This document shows, one piece after another, positions 1 to 8,671 of a stretch of 32,833 bases of DNA; position 1 is the first letter of the stretch, and the number at the start of each line of letters is the position of its first letter. Below the pieces are notes generated by a model. It did no database searches. It was not told the DNA's origin and was given only the letters and a program-made list of their open reading frames with translations. The translations under genes were made by a program, and so were the position numbers. Source of the DNA: Novosphingobium sp. (lineage in GTDB: Bacteria; Pseudomonadota; Alphaproteobacteria; Sphingomonadales; Sphingomonadaceae); the NCBI RefSeq assembly GCF_027486195.1, contig NZ_JAIXPP010000095.1, positions 1 to 32,833 on the forward strand. The letters run 5' to 3'.

Positions 1-6
1 AGTGCC

Positions 7-2382
7 ATGCCCAGTTTCGCGCAAAGCCTTGAGAAGACGCTGCATTCTGCGCTCAGCAATGCATCGGAGCGCAGCCATGAGTATGCGACTCTGGAGCATC
101 TCCTGCTCGCACTGATCGACGACCCCGATGCCGCTCAGGTCATGCAGGCCTGCGGTGTCGATCTGGGAGATCTTGGTGAAGTAGTTCGCCAATACCTCGA
201 TCAGGAGTATCAATCCCTCAAGACGCAGGACAAGGCTGATCCGCAGCCGACCGCGGGGTTCCAGCGCGTGATCCAGCGCGCCATCCTGCATGTCCAGTCG
301 TCGGGCAAGGACACGGTCACCGGAGCCAATGTGCTGGTGGCGCTGTTCTCCGAACGCGATTCGTACGCAGTCTACTTCCTTCAGCAGCAGGACATGAGCC
401 GGCTCGATGCAGTGAGCTTCATCAGCCACGGCATCGGCAAGGGCGGTCGCCAGGTCGAAAGCCGCAGCCCCAAGGGCAGCGAGGAAGCCCAGCCTCAGCA
501 GGAAGAAAAGGCAGACACCAAGAGCGGCGCAAAGAAGGATTCAGCGCTCGACCAATTCACCGTCAATCTCAATGAGAAGGCGCTGAATGGCAAGGTTGAT
601 CCGTTGATCGGCCGCGGTCCCGAGGTGGATCGTACGATCCAGATCCTGTGCCGTCGCTCGAAGAACAACCCGCTCTACGTGGGCGATCCCGGCGTGGGCA
701 AGACCGCGATCGCGGAAGGCCTCGCGCGCAAGATCGTCGAAGGCGATGTGCCGGAAGTCCTCAGCGAGGCCGTGATCTATTCGCTCGACATGGGCGCCCT
801 TCTCGCCGGCACGCGCTATCGCGGCGATTTCGAAGAGCGGCTGAAGCAGGTCGTTTCCGAGCTCGAAAAGATGCCGCATGCAATCCTGTTCATCGACGAA
901 ATCCACACGGTGATCGGTGCCGGCGCGACCAGCGGCGGTGCGATGGATGCCTCCAACCTCCTGAAGCCCGCGCTTTCAGGCGGCACGATCCGCTGCATCG
1001 GCTCGACCACCTACAAGGAATTCCGCAATCACTTCGAGAAAGACCGCGCGTTGCTGCGCCGGTTCCAGAAGATCGACGTGAACGAGCCGACCATCGAGGA
1101 CACGATCAAGATCCTCAAGGGCCTGCGCAGTGCGTTCGAGGAACACCACAAGGTTCGCTATACGCCCGATGCGATCAAGACCGCAGTCGAGCTTTCGGCG
1201 CGCTACATCAACGACCGCAAGCTGCCGGACAAGGCGATCGACGTGATTGACGAAGTTGGCGCGATGCAGATGCTGGTGCCGCCTTCGAAGCGCAAGAAGG
1301 TGATCACCGCGCGCGAGATCGAACAGGTCATCGCGACGATGGCGCGCATCCCGCCCAAGTCTGTCTCGAGCGACGACAAGAAGGTGCTTGAGCATCTCGA
1401 CCGAGACCTCAAGCGACTGGTGTTCGGCCAGGACAAGGCGATCGAGGTTCTGTCGTCGGCGATGAAGCTCAGCCGCGCGGGTCTGCGCGATCCGGACAAA
1501 CCGATCGGTTCGTTCCTGTTCTCGGGTCCCACCGGCGTCGGCAAGACCGAAGTGGCGCGCAGCCTTGCCCAGATCATGGGTATCCCGCTGCAACGCTTCG
1601 ACATGTCCGAATACATGGAACGCCATTCGGTTAGCCGCCTGATCGGCGCGCCTCCGGGCTATGTCGGCTTTGATCAGGGCGGCCTGCTCACCGATGCGAT
1701 CGACCAGCAGCCGCACTGCGTCCTGTTGCTCGACGAAATCGAAAAGGCACATCCGGACCTGTTCAACATCCTGCTGCAAGTTATGGATAACGGCAGGCTT
1801 ACCGATCATCACGGCAAGACGGTCGATTTCCGCAATGTCGTACTGATCATGACGACCAACGCAGGTGCCAGCGACATGGCACGGCAAGGGATCGGCTTCG
1901 GCGACGTGTCCAAGGCGGATGCGGGCGATGAGGCGGTGAAGAAGATGTTCACCCCCGAATTCCGCAACCGTCTCGATGCGATCGTCCCCTTTGCCTACCT
2001 GCCGCCGGAAGTCGTCAGCCGCGTGGTAGACAAGTTCATCCTCCAGCTTGAACTGCAGCTGGCGGAGCAGAATGTGCACATCCAGTTCGACAGCGACGCG
2101 CGCGCCTGGCTCGCCAAGCAGGGCTATGACCGCCTCTATGGTGCGCGTCCGATGGGCCGCGTCATCCAGGAGAAGGTCAAGAAGCCGCTCGCGGAAGAGT
2201 TGCTCTTCGGCAAGCTGGCTAATGGCGGCGAAGTCCATGTCAGCCTCAAGGAAGAGGAAGGCAAGCCGACGGTGCTCTCGTTCGAGCTGACCCCGGCCGC
2301 GCCGAAGCTCGTCAAGAAGAAGGCGCGCAAGGGCAAGGGCGGTTCGGCCACGGCCGAGGAGCCGAATACCGACGAAGCCTGA
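7..2382 (+). CDS. clpA: ATP-dependent Clp protease ATP-binding subunit ClpA
   Basis: AAA+ unfoldase that feeds substrates to the ClpP peptidase; in this family the N-domain binds the N-degron adaptor ClpS. Seen: an N-terminal Clp repeat domain (about residues 1-145), a charged linker (about 146-180), a first ATPase domain with Walker A GDPGVGKT at 226-233 and Walker B acidic pair at 297-298, and a second with Walker A GPTGVGKT at 507-514 and Walker B pair at 576-577. An IGF tripeptide after about residue 627 is at the place of the ClpP-docking loop. At 791 residues it is somewhat longer than E. coli ClpA (758) because of a Lys-rich, then acidic C-terminal tail. No long coiled-coil middle domain is present, so it is ClpA and not ClpB. 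ClpS is not in the window; it may lie upstream of base 1. ATG start, with only 6 bases of upstream sequence available. Confidence 0.97.
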   Translation: MPSFAQSLEKTLHSALSNASERSHEYATLEHLLLALIDDPDAAQVMQACGVDLGDLGEVVRQYLDQEYQSLKTQDKADPQPTAGFQRVIQRAILHVQSSGKDTVTGANVLVALFSERDSYAVYFLQQQDMSRLDAVSFISHGIGKGGRQVESRSPKGSEEAQPQQEEKADTKSGAKKDSALDQFTVNLNEKALNGKVDPLIGRGPEVDRTIQILCRRSKNNPLYVGDPGVGKTAIAEGLARKIVEGDVPEVLSEAVIYSLDMGALLAGTRYRGDFEERLKQVVSELEKMPHAILFIDEIHTVIGAGATSGGAMDASNLLKPALSGGTIRCIGSTTYKEFRNHFEKDRALLRRFQKIDVNEPTIEDTIKILKGLRSAFEEHHKVRYTPDAIKTAVELSARYINDRKLPDKAIDVIDEVGAMQMLVPPSKRKKVITAREIEQVIATMARIPPKSVSSDDKKVLEHLDRDLKRLVFGQDKAIEVLSSAMKLSRAGLRDPDKPIGSFLFSGPTGVGKTEVARSLAQIMGIPLQRFDMSEYMERHSVSRLIGAPPGYVGFDQGGLLTDAIDQQPHCVLLLDEIEKAHPDLFNILLQVMDNGRLTDHHGKTVDFRNVVLIMTTNAGASDMARQGIGFGDVSKADAGDEAVKKMFTPEFRNRLDAIVPFAYLPPEVVSRVVDKFILQLELQLAEQNVHIQFDSDARAWLAKQGYDRLYGARPMGRVIQEKVKKPLAEELLFGKLANGGEVHVSLKEEEGKPTVLSFELTPAAPKLVKKKARKGKGGSATAEEPNTDEA

Positions 2383-2404
2383 CGCAGGCACGCGTTGACA
2401 CAAG

Positions 2405-2435
2405 GGGCGGAGCCTTCGGGTCTCCGCCCTTTTTG
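2405..2435 (+). terminator. Intrinsic terminator of clpA
   Basis: An 8-bp perfect stem (GGGCGGAG at 2405-2412 with CTCCGCCC at 2422-2429) extends by a CC/GG pair around a TTCG tetraloop and is followed directly by five T residues (2430-2434). It lies 22 bases after the clpA stop codon, so clpA is probably transcribed separately from the exonuclease gene that follows. Confidence 0.92.
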
Positions 2436-2455
2436 TCTCTGGCAACCCTGAAGCA

Positions 2456-2472
2456 ATCACGGCATTCGTGAT
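2456..2472 (+). repeat. Inverted repeat in front of the exonuclease start codon
   Basis: ATCACG (2456-2461) and CGTGAT (2467-2472) form a perfect 6-bp dyad around a 5-base spacer. It ends three bases before the ATG at 2476, so it covers the place where the ribosome binding site should be. It could be an operator or an RNA hairpin that limits translation; it may also be chance. Confidence 0.45.
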
Positions 2473-2475
2473 GGC

Positions 2476-3480
2476 ATGGCCAGTTGTTTCACGTGGATCA
2501 AAGCGGAGCCGTTGGGCATCCGGATCGTTCCGGCAGACGCCTGGATCGATCCGGCACGCCCCGCCCCGCGCGCGCTCGTGACGCATGGCCACGCAGACCA
2601 TGCGCGAGGCGGCCATGGCCAAACCGTAGCGACATCCGAGACCCTCGCCATCATGGCTGTTCGCTATGGCGTAGCGGATGGGGCTGTGGCTGCCCGCTAT
2701 CACGAGCCGATTGCGATCGGCGGAGGCGTAACCGCAACCTTTCTGCCAGCCGGCCATGTGCTGGGCTCGGCGCAGGTCCTGCTGGAGCATGCGGGCGAGA
2801 GAGTGATCGTAACGGGGGATTACAAGCGTAGTCCGGATCCGACCTGCCCGCCGTTTACCGTCACCTCCTGCGACCTCTTCATCACCGAGGCCACCTTCGG
2901 CCTGCCCGTCTTTCGCCACCCGCCAATCGGCGATGAAATTGCCAAGCTGCTCGGCGCGCGTGAGGCGAACCCGGACCGCTGCGTGCTGGTCGGCGCCTAT
3001 GCGCTCGGGAAGGCGCAGCGGATCATTGCGGAACTGCGGGCAGCCGGTTGGCAGGAACCGATCTATCTCCACGGCGCCATGGAGGCGATGTGCCGCCTGT
3101 ATGAGTCTCTGGGAGTTCCGCTCGGCGATCTGCGATCGGTTGCAGGCGTGCCCAAGGCCGCACTGGCTGGTGGCATCGTTATCTGCCCCCCATCGGCGCT
3201 TAACGACCGCTGGAGTCGGCGGTTGCCCGACCCGCTGACCGCCATGGCAAGCGGATGGATGCGCGTGCGCCAACGCGTACGCCAACGCGGAGTAGAACTG
3301 CCACTCGTGATCTCGGATCACGCCGATTGGAGTGAACTCACCTCGACCATTGCAGACGTGAATCCGGGCGAGACATGGATCACGCATGGCCGCGAAGATG
3401 CGCTGCTGCGCTGGTGCGAACTGCACCAGCGCAAGGCCCGTGCGCTCGCCTTGACGGGTTACGAGGACGAAGATGATTGA
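2476..3480 (+). CDS. Ligase-associated DNA exonuclease, metallo-beta-lactamase fold
   Basis: Predicted metal-dependent nuclease of the MBL/beta-CASP type that is found next to bacterial ATP-dependent DNA ligases (the ligase-associated exonuclease family, related to mRNA 3'-end processing factors and SNM1-type nucleases). Seen: the HxHxDH metal motif within THGHADHARGG (His37, His39, Asp41, His42), a downstream GHVLGSAQV segment, a VTGDYK segment supplying a further metal ligand, and a C-terminal ISDHADW segment typical of beta-CASP enzymes. Length (334 residues) fits the family. The stop lies 30 bases before the DNA ligase gene, so the two are very probably co-transcribed and act in one repair step, the nuclease trimming ends that the ligase seals. 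The ribosome binding site is weak and overlaps an inverted repeat. Confidence 0.9.
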   Translation: MASCFTWIKAEPLGIRIVPADAWIDPARPAPRALVTHGHADHARGGHGQTVATSETLAIMAVRYGVADGAVAARYHEPIAIGGGVTATFLPAGHVLGSAQVLLEHAGERVIVTGDYKRSPDPTCPPFTVTSCDLFITEATFGLPVFRHPPIGDEIAKLLGAREANPDRCVLVGAYALGKAQRIIAELRAAGWQEPIYLHGAMEAMCRLYESLGVPLGDLRSVAGVPKAALAGGIVICPPSALNDRWSRRLPDPLTAMASGWMRVRQRVRQRGVELPLVISDHADWSELTSTIADVNPGETWITHGREDALLRWCELHQRKARALALTGYEDEDD

Positions 3481-3510
3481 GCCCCCCGCCCCCGGAAACG
3501 GCCAGCGCTG

Positions 3511-5106
3511 ATGCAGCGGTTTGCAGCCCTCCTCGACAACCTGCTGCTCACACCCTCGCGCAACGGGAAACTCGAGCTCATTGCCGAGTATCTTCGTGAG
3601 ACGCCCGATCCAGATCGCGGCTGGGCGCTCGCGGCCCTGACCAGCGCGGTCGATTTTCCCGCGATCAAGGCTGGTACGGTGCGGGGTCTGATGGCGAGCC
3701 GCATCGATCCAGTCTTGTGGACGCTTTCACGCGATTTCGTTGGCGATACTGCCGAGACCGCAAGCTTGCTGTGGCCGGAACCGGAACCTGTCCCGCTCGA
3801 ACCGCCACCAACACTTGGCGAGGTGGTTACCGCTCTTTCCCAAACCACGCGCGCGAGTGCGCCGCTTGTTCTGGCGAGCCTGCTGGACCGGCTTGATACA
3901 CCCGGGCGCTACGCCCTGATCAAGTTTGCCACCGGTGCGCTGCGCATCGGCATCTCCGCCCGCTTGGCCAAGGTCGCATTCGCGCAGGCTTTCGCCGTGG
4001 CGGTCGATGCGGTCGAAGAGTACTGGCACGGTCAGGAGCCGCCCTACTCACACCTCTTCGCATGGGCCGCTGGAACGGCGCCGCCGCCGCGCACCGATTT
4101 GCTGCCGCTTTTCCGTCCGTTCATGCTTGCCCATCCGCTGGAAGACGAGACGATCAGCCTTGCGGAATACGTGGCTGAATGGAAATGGGATGGTATCCGG
4201 GTTCAACTGGTCCATGTAGGCGGTGAGACAAGGGTCTATTCGCGCGGCGGCGACGAGATTTCGGCGAGCTTTCCCGAGATCGCAGGCGCCTTGCACATTC
4301 CTGCCGTTCTCGATGGCGAACTGCTCCTCCGCGGCTCGGCGCAAGGAGCAGAGGCAGGTGGCGCGGCCAGCTTCAACGCGCTGCAGCAGCGGCTCGGCCG
4401 CAAGTCCGTCTCGAAGGCGATGCTTGCGGAGGCGCCAGCCTTTGTCCGGCTCTATGACCTTCTGATCCTGAATGGCGAAGACCTGCGCGAGCAACCCTGG
4501 TCGCAGCGCCGCGCCCGGTTGGAAGCGCTCATACCTCAGCTTGATCCGGTGCGTTTCGACTTGTCCCAGACCATAGCCGCAAAGGACATGGACGCGCTCG
4601 CCGAGATCCGCGCCAGTGCCCGCGATGCGGCCATCGAAGGCGTCATGCTCAAGCACCGCCAATCGCCCTATGTGGCAGGGCGACGGGCCGGGCTGTGGTA
4701 CAAGTGGAAGCGTGAGCCTCTGCTGATCGATTGCGTCCTGATGTATGCGCAGCGCGGTTCGGGGAAACGCTCCTCGTTCTACTCCGATTTCACCTTCGGC
4801 TGCTGGAATGGCGATCCGGATGCGGGGGCGGAATTGCTGCCTGTGGGCAAGGCCTACTTTGGCTTTACCGACGAGGAACTCCGGTTCCTCGATCGCCACG
4901 TCCGTCAGCACACGGTCGCGAAGTATGGACCGGTCCGGGAGACCGATCGCAGCCTGGTGTTTGAAGTGGCGTTCGATTCGGTCCATCTCAGCAAGCGGCA
5001 CAAGTCCGGGCTGGCGATGCGATTCCCCCGCATCCACCGCATCCGACAGGACAAACCCGCACACGAAGCCGATCAACTGGAGACACTGCGCGCACTGGTC
5101 ACTTGA
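3511..5106 (+). CDS. ATP-dependent DNA ligase
   Basis: Seals DNA nicks through an enzyme-AMP intermediate. All nucleotidyltransferase motifs are visible: motif I in EWKWDGIR with the adenylated Lys225, the following conserved Arg in TRVYSRGG, motif III in YDLLILNGEDLR, motif IV in EGVMLKHR (376-383), and motif V in WYKWKRE (396-402). An N-terminal all-alpha DNA-binding region (about 1-200) precedes the catalytic core, and an OB-fold region follows from about 405. The layout and the adjoining MBL exonuclease match the exonuclease-associated bacterial ligase family, not the NHEJ LigD type; no Ku or polymerase domain is present. It is an accessory ligase; the replicative NAD-dependent LigA should be elsewhere. 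The DEAH helicase and phosphoesterase that often complete this cluster are not seen within the window. Confidence 0.94.
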   Translation: MQRFAALLDNLLLTPSRNGKLELIAEYLRETPDPDRGWALAALTSAVDFPAIKAGTVRGLMASRIDPVLWTLSRDFVGDTAETASLLWPEPEPVPLEPPPTLGEVVTALSQTTRASAPLVLASLLDRLDTPGRYALIKFATGALRIGISARLAKVAFAQAFAVAVDAVEEYWHGQEPPYSHLFAWAAGTAPPPRTDLLPLFRPFMLAHPLEDETISLAEYVAEWKWDGIRVQLVHVGGETRVYSRGGDEISASFPEIAGALHIPAVLDGELLLRGSAQGAEAGGAASFNALQQRLGRKSVSKAMLAEAPAFVRLYDLLILNGEDLREQPWSQRRARLEALIPQLDPVRFDLSQTIAAKDMDALAEIRASARDAAIEGVMLKHRQSPYVAGRRAGLWYKWKREPLLIDCVLMYAQRGSGKRSSFYSDFTFGCWNGDPDAGAELLPVGKAYFGFTDEELRFLDRHVRQHTVAKYGPVRETDRSLVFEVAFDSVHLSKRHKSGLAMRFPRIHRIRQDKPAHEADQLETLRALVT

Positions 5107-5116
5107 TCTTGATCAA
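5103..5116. promoter_or_regulatory. FNR/Dnr-type binding site upstream of the truncated haemoglobin gene
   Basis: TTGAT (5103-5107) and ATCAA (5112-5116), separated by CTTG, match the FNR family consensus TTGAT-N4-ATCAA at all ten defined positions. The centre is about 71 bases upstream of the TTG start at 5181, compatible with a class II activator site at -41.5 and a transcription start near 5151. The site overlaps the last codons of the ligase gene. It suggests control by an FNR, FixK or Dnr-type regulator that senses oxygen or nitric oxide. No convincing -10 box is visible, so the mode of action is inferred. Confidence 0.65.
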
Positions 5117-5180
5117 GGCGGGTTGCCCGGCCGGGTGGCAGGCACAGGCTTGCCGCACTGTCGCTTTGGAGTGAGCATTC

Positions 5181-5582
5181 TTGGCCACGACGACCGAAAC
5201 CCCCGCTGCCAGCCCCTATGATCGCATCGGAGGCTTGGCGGCTCTGCGCCGGATCACCGACCGCTTTTACGATCTGATGGAGACCGACCCGGCATTTGCC
5301 GCGCTGAGAACCATGCATGCGCCGGATCTTGCACCCATGCGCGAATCGCTGCCGCTCTTCCTTGCCGGTTGGAGCGGCGGCCCACGAACATGGTGGGAGG
5401 CCAACCCGGGCAAATGCATGGTGAGCATGCACGCGCCGTTCGGAATCAATCGGGAGCTCGCCGGACAATGGGCCGATGCGATGCGCCGTGCGATTGCCGA
5501 TATCGCACCCGACGATACCGCCATCGCCGATGCTCTGGCGGACGTGCTGGACCGGATGGCGCGGGGTATGGCCAAGGCTTGA
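5181..5582 (+). CDS. Group II truncated haemoglobin
   Basis: Small haem protein of the 2-on-2 globin fold; family members bind oxygen and nitric oxide and are linked to NO detoxification or microaerobic life. Seen: YDRIGG near the N-terminus, a B10-type tyrosine (Tyr30 in RFYDLM), the LAGWSGGP segment, the proximal haem histidine (His84 in SMHAPF) and a G8-type tryptophan (Trp97). The tryptophan and the GWxGGP segment place it in group II. At 133 residues it has normal length. The TTG start at 5181 is supported by a GGAG ribosome binding site 9-12 bases upstream and no in-frame ATG nearby. The perfect FNR-type dyad upstream indicates oxygen- or NO-responsive expression. A 7-bp inverted repeat (5577-5583 with 5592-5598) overlaps its stop codon but has no T-tract. 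Confidence 0.9.
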   Translation: MATTTETPAASPYDRIGGLAALRRITDRFYDLMETDPAFAALRTMHAPDLAPMRESLPLFLAGWSGGPRTWWEANPGKCMVSMHAPFGINRELAGQWADAMRRAIADIAPDDTAIADALADVLDRMARGMAKA

Positions 5583-5617
5583 TTGGCGAGGATCAAGCAA
5601 ACGGCTAAGCTGCTTCG

Positions 5618-6256
5618 ATGCTGAGGTATGATCCGCATCGACGCAGGCTGGCGATCGCCCTTTCCGGCCTCGCGGGTTTCGTCGATGCGGTGGGCTTCCT
5701 TTCGGCGAATGGCTATTTCGTGTCGTTCATGTCTGGCAATTCGACACGGCTGGGCGTGGCGCTCAGCACAGGATCGAGGGCGGCACTGGTACCTGCATTG
5801 CTGATTGCAGGCTTTGTGTGCGGCGTGACATTGGGAGCGCTGGTCGCGCTGCGAGCCGGAGGCCGCCGGAAGCCGGTCGTCCTGGGAGTGGTCACGATGC
5901 TTTTGCTGATCGGTGCAACAGCGCGCGGGCTCGGCCATGAGACCTTCATGTTGGCAGCCCTTGTGCTGGCCATGGGGGCGACCAACAACACCTTCCAGCG
6001 CGGCGGCGAAGTGACAGTGGGGCTGACCTATATGACGGGTGCTCTTGTCCGCCTCGGGCAAGGTGTGGCGCTGTGGATCGCGGGCAGAGCAGAGCCGGGA
6101 TGGATTCAGTGGGGTCTGCTATGGGCAGGGCTGCTGATCGGTGCCGTGCTGGGTGCTTTCTTCCAAAGCCAATGGCCCTCTGGCTGTCTGTGGATCGCGG
6201 CAGCCTGGGCGGGAATGATGGCCTTGGTTGCGATCAGGCTACCAGTGGAATCTTGA
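5618..6256 (+). CDS. DUF1275 (YoaK-like) membrane protein
   Basis: Multi-pass inner-membrane protein of the DUF1275 family; its function is not known. Seen: about six hydrophobic segments, the family N-terminus with GFVDAVGFL and a FVSFMSGNST segment, and a GATNNTFQR segment in the middle, all characteristic of this family. Length (212 residues) is normal. The start ATG at 5618 has only a weak purine stretch upstream. It lies 35 bases after the haemoglobin gene and may be read from the same transcript. Its last 23 bases overlap the end of the DUF167 gene on the other strand. Confidence 0.85.
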   Translation: MLRYDPHRRRLAIALSGLAGFVDAVGFLSANGYFVSFMSGNSTRLGVALSTGSRAALVPALLIAGFVCGVTLGALVALRAGGRRKPVVLGVVTMLLLIGATARGLGHETFMLAALVLAMGATNNTFQRGGEVTVGLTYMTGALVRLGQGVALWIAGRAEPGWIQWGLLWAGLLIGAVLGAFFQSQWPSGCLWIAAAWAGMMALVAIRLPVES

Positions 6257-6521
6257 AGAGTTTTTCCCGCGAAGTTGCGCCGCGCAACAAGACAATCTGC
6301 GAGGATGGAACAGCCAGCACCTGCCCCAGAAGATCGACGACTGCGGCAGTCGCCTTGCCATCCTCCGGCTTGGCTCTCACTTTGACGTGAACGCGGCCGG
6401 ACACAATCTCCACCCCTTCACTTCGCGCACCGGGCGTAACCCTGACCGCAAGCCGCCCATCAGCGTCTGCGAATGACCGCAGCGCCTCGGCGGAGGGAAA
6501 ATCAGCTTTCGGTCGCGCCAT
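6234..6521 (-). CDS. DUF167 (YggU-like) family protein
   Basis: Small protein of the DUF167 family, widespread in bacteria and eukaryotes and without a firm function. Seen: the family core RVTPGARSEGVE, VKVRAKPEDGKA and the final LLRGATSREKLFKI segment. The ATG at 6521 gives 95 residues, the usual length; an open frame extends further upstream but that part lies inside the carbonic anhydrase gene and looks non-coding. The start overlaps the end of the carbonic anhydrase gene by 20 bases, so translation is probably coupled. It is the last gene of a minus-strand cluster that begins with hemB or the M23 gene. Confidence 0.88.
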   Translation of the reverse strand: MARPKADFPSAEALRSFADADGRLAVRVTPGARSEGVEIVSGRVHVKVRAKPEDGKATAAVVDLLGQVLAVPSSQIVLLRGATSREKLFKIPLVA

Positions 6522-7071
6522 TGCTGGCCAGAGCAGCGCCATGGGCACGCGCATTGCCAACGTAGTGCGCGACGCCCAGCTGCATCTCGTGAAGCGCAGC
6601 ATCAGTGAGATCGCGCATGTAGGCGGCGGGACGGCCGCCCCACAGCTGGCGTGAGGCGATGCGCTTGCCCGGCGTGAGCAGTGCGCCTGCCGCCAGCATG
6701 CCATCGCCCTCAATCACCGCACCGTTCATCACTACCGAACCAAGTCCGACAAACGCCCGGTCTTCCAGTGTGCAGCCATGCAACATGACCATGTGGCCGA
6801 CGAGAACGTCGTCTCCGATCAGCGTGGGGAAGCCTTGCGGGTGACGCGGATCAGGGCTGTCGCAATGGATCACGGTCCCGTCTTGAATGTTGCTGCGCGC
6901 GCCGATCACGATCCGGTTCACATCGCCGCGGATCACGCAGTTGTACCAGACCGAGGCCTCCGGCCCGATCTCGACATCACCGATGATCCGGCAGCCCGGT
7001 GCGATGAAGGCGCTTGGATGAATGCGCGGCGCCTTGCCGTGAATGGCCGCGATGGTGACGTCGTGATGCAT
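6502..7071 (-). CDS. Gamma-class carbonic anhydrase family protein
   Basis: Left-handed beta-helix protein of the gamma carbonic anhydrase/YrdA group, built of hexapeptide repeats and acting as a trimer. Seen: successive hexapeptide repeats from about residue 17 to 150, the RGDVNRI segment, and three candidate metal-binding histidines (His69, His93, His98) at the positions used in the Cam enzyme. The proton-shuttle loop of true Cam is short or absent, so actual carbonic anhydrase activity is uncertain; many such proteins have other or unknown roles. The ATG at 7071 follows a GGGAG ribosome binding site; the open frame reaches further upstream to 7167 but overlaps the acetyltransferase gene. 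189 residues. It starts 10 bases after the acetyltransferase stop codon, so it belongs to the same operon. Confidence 0.88.
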   Translation of the reverse strand: MHHDVTIAAIHGKAPRIHPSAFIAPGCRIIGDVEIGPEASVWYNCVIRGDVNRIVIGARSNIQDGTVIHCDSPDPRHPQGFPTLIGDDVLVGHMVMLHGCTLEDRAFVGLGSVVMNGAVIEGDGMLAAGALLTPGKRIASRQLWGGRPAAYMRDLTDAALHEMQLGVAHYVGNARAHGAALASNGATES

Positions 7072-7081
7072 GGCGCTCCCT

Positions 7082-8627
<1,546 letters not shown>

Positions 8628-8671
8628 CTAGGCGCTGCAGCACCTTTGGGCAACCGGGCGAGATCGCCTGC

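Noticed and set aside
976..3426. 816-codon open frame on the minus strand over clpA and the exonuclease gene
   Set aside because: It is antisense to two genes with complete catalytic motifs, has no recognisable domain, and is rich in Arg, His, Asp and Ala in the way typical of reverse-strand frames in GC-rich DNA.
5577..5598. GCTTGAT-N8-ATCAAGC as a second FNR site or terminator
   Set aside because: The spacing of 8 between TTGAT and ATCAA does not fit FNR (4), and no T-tract follows, so I keep it only as a minor hairpin over the haemoglobin stop.
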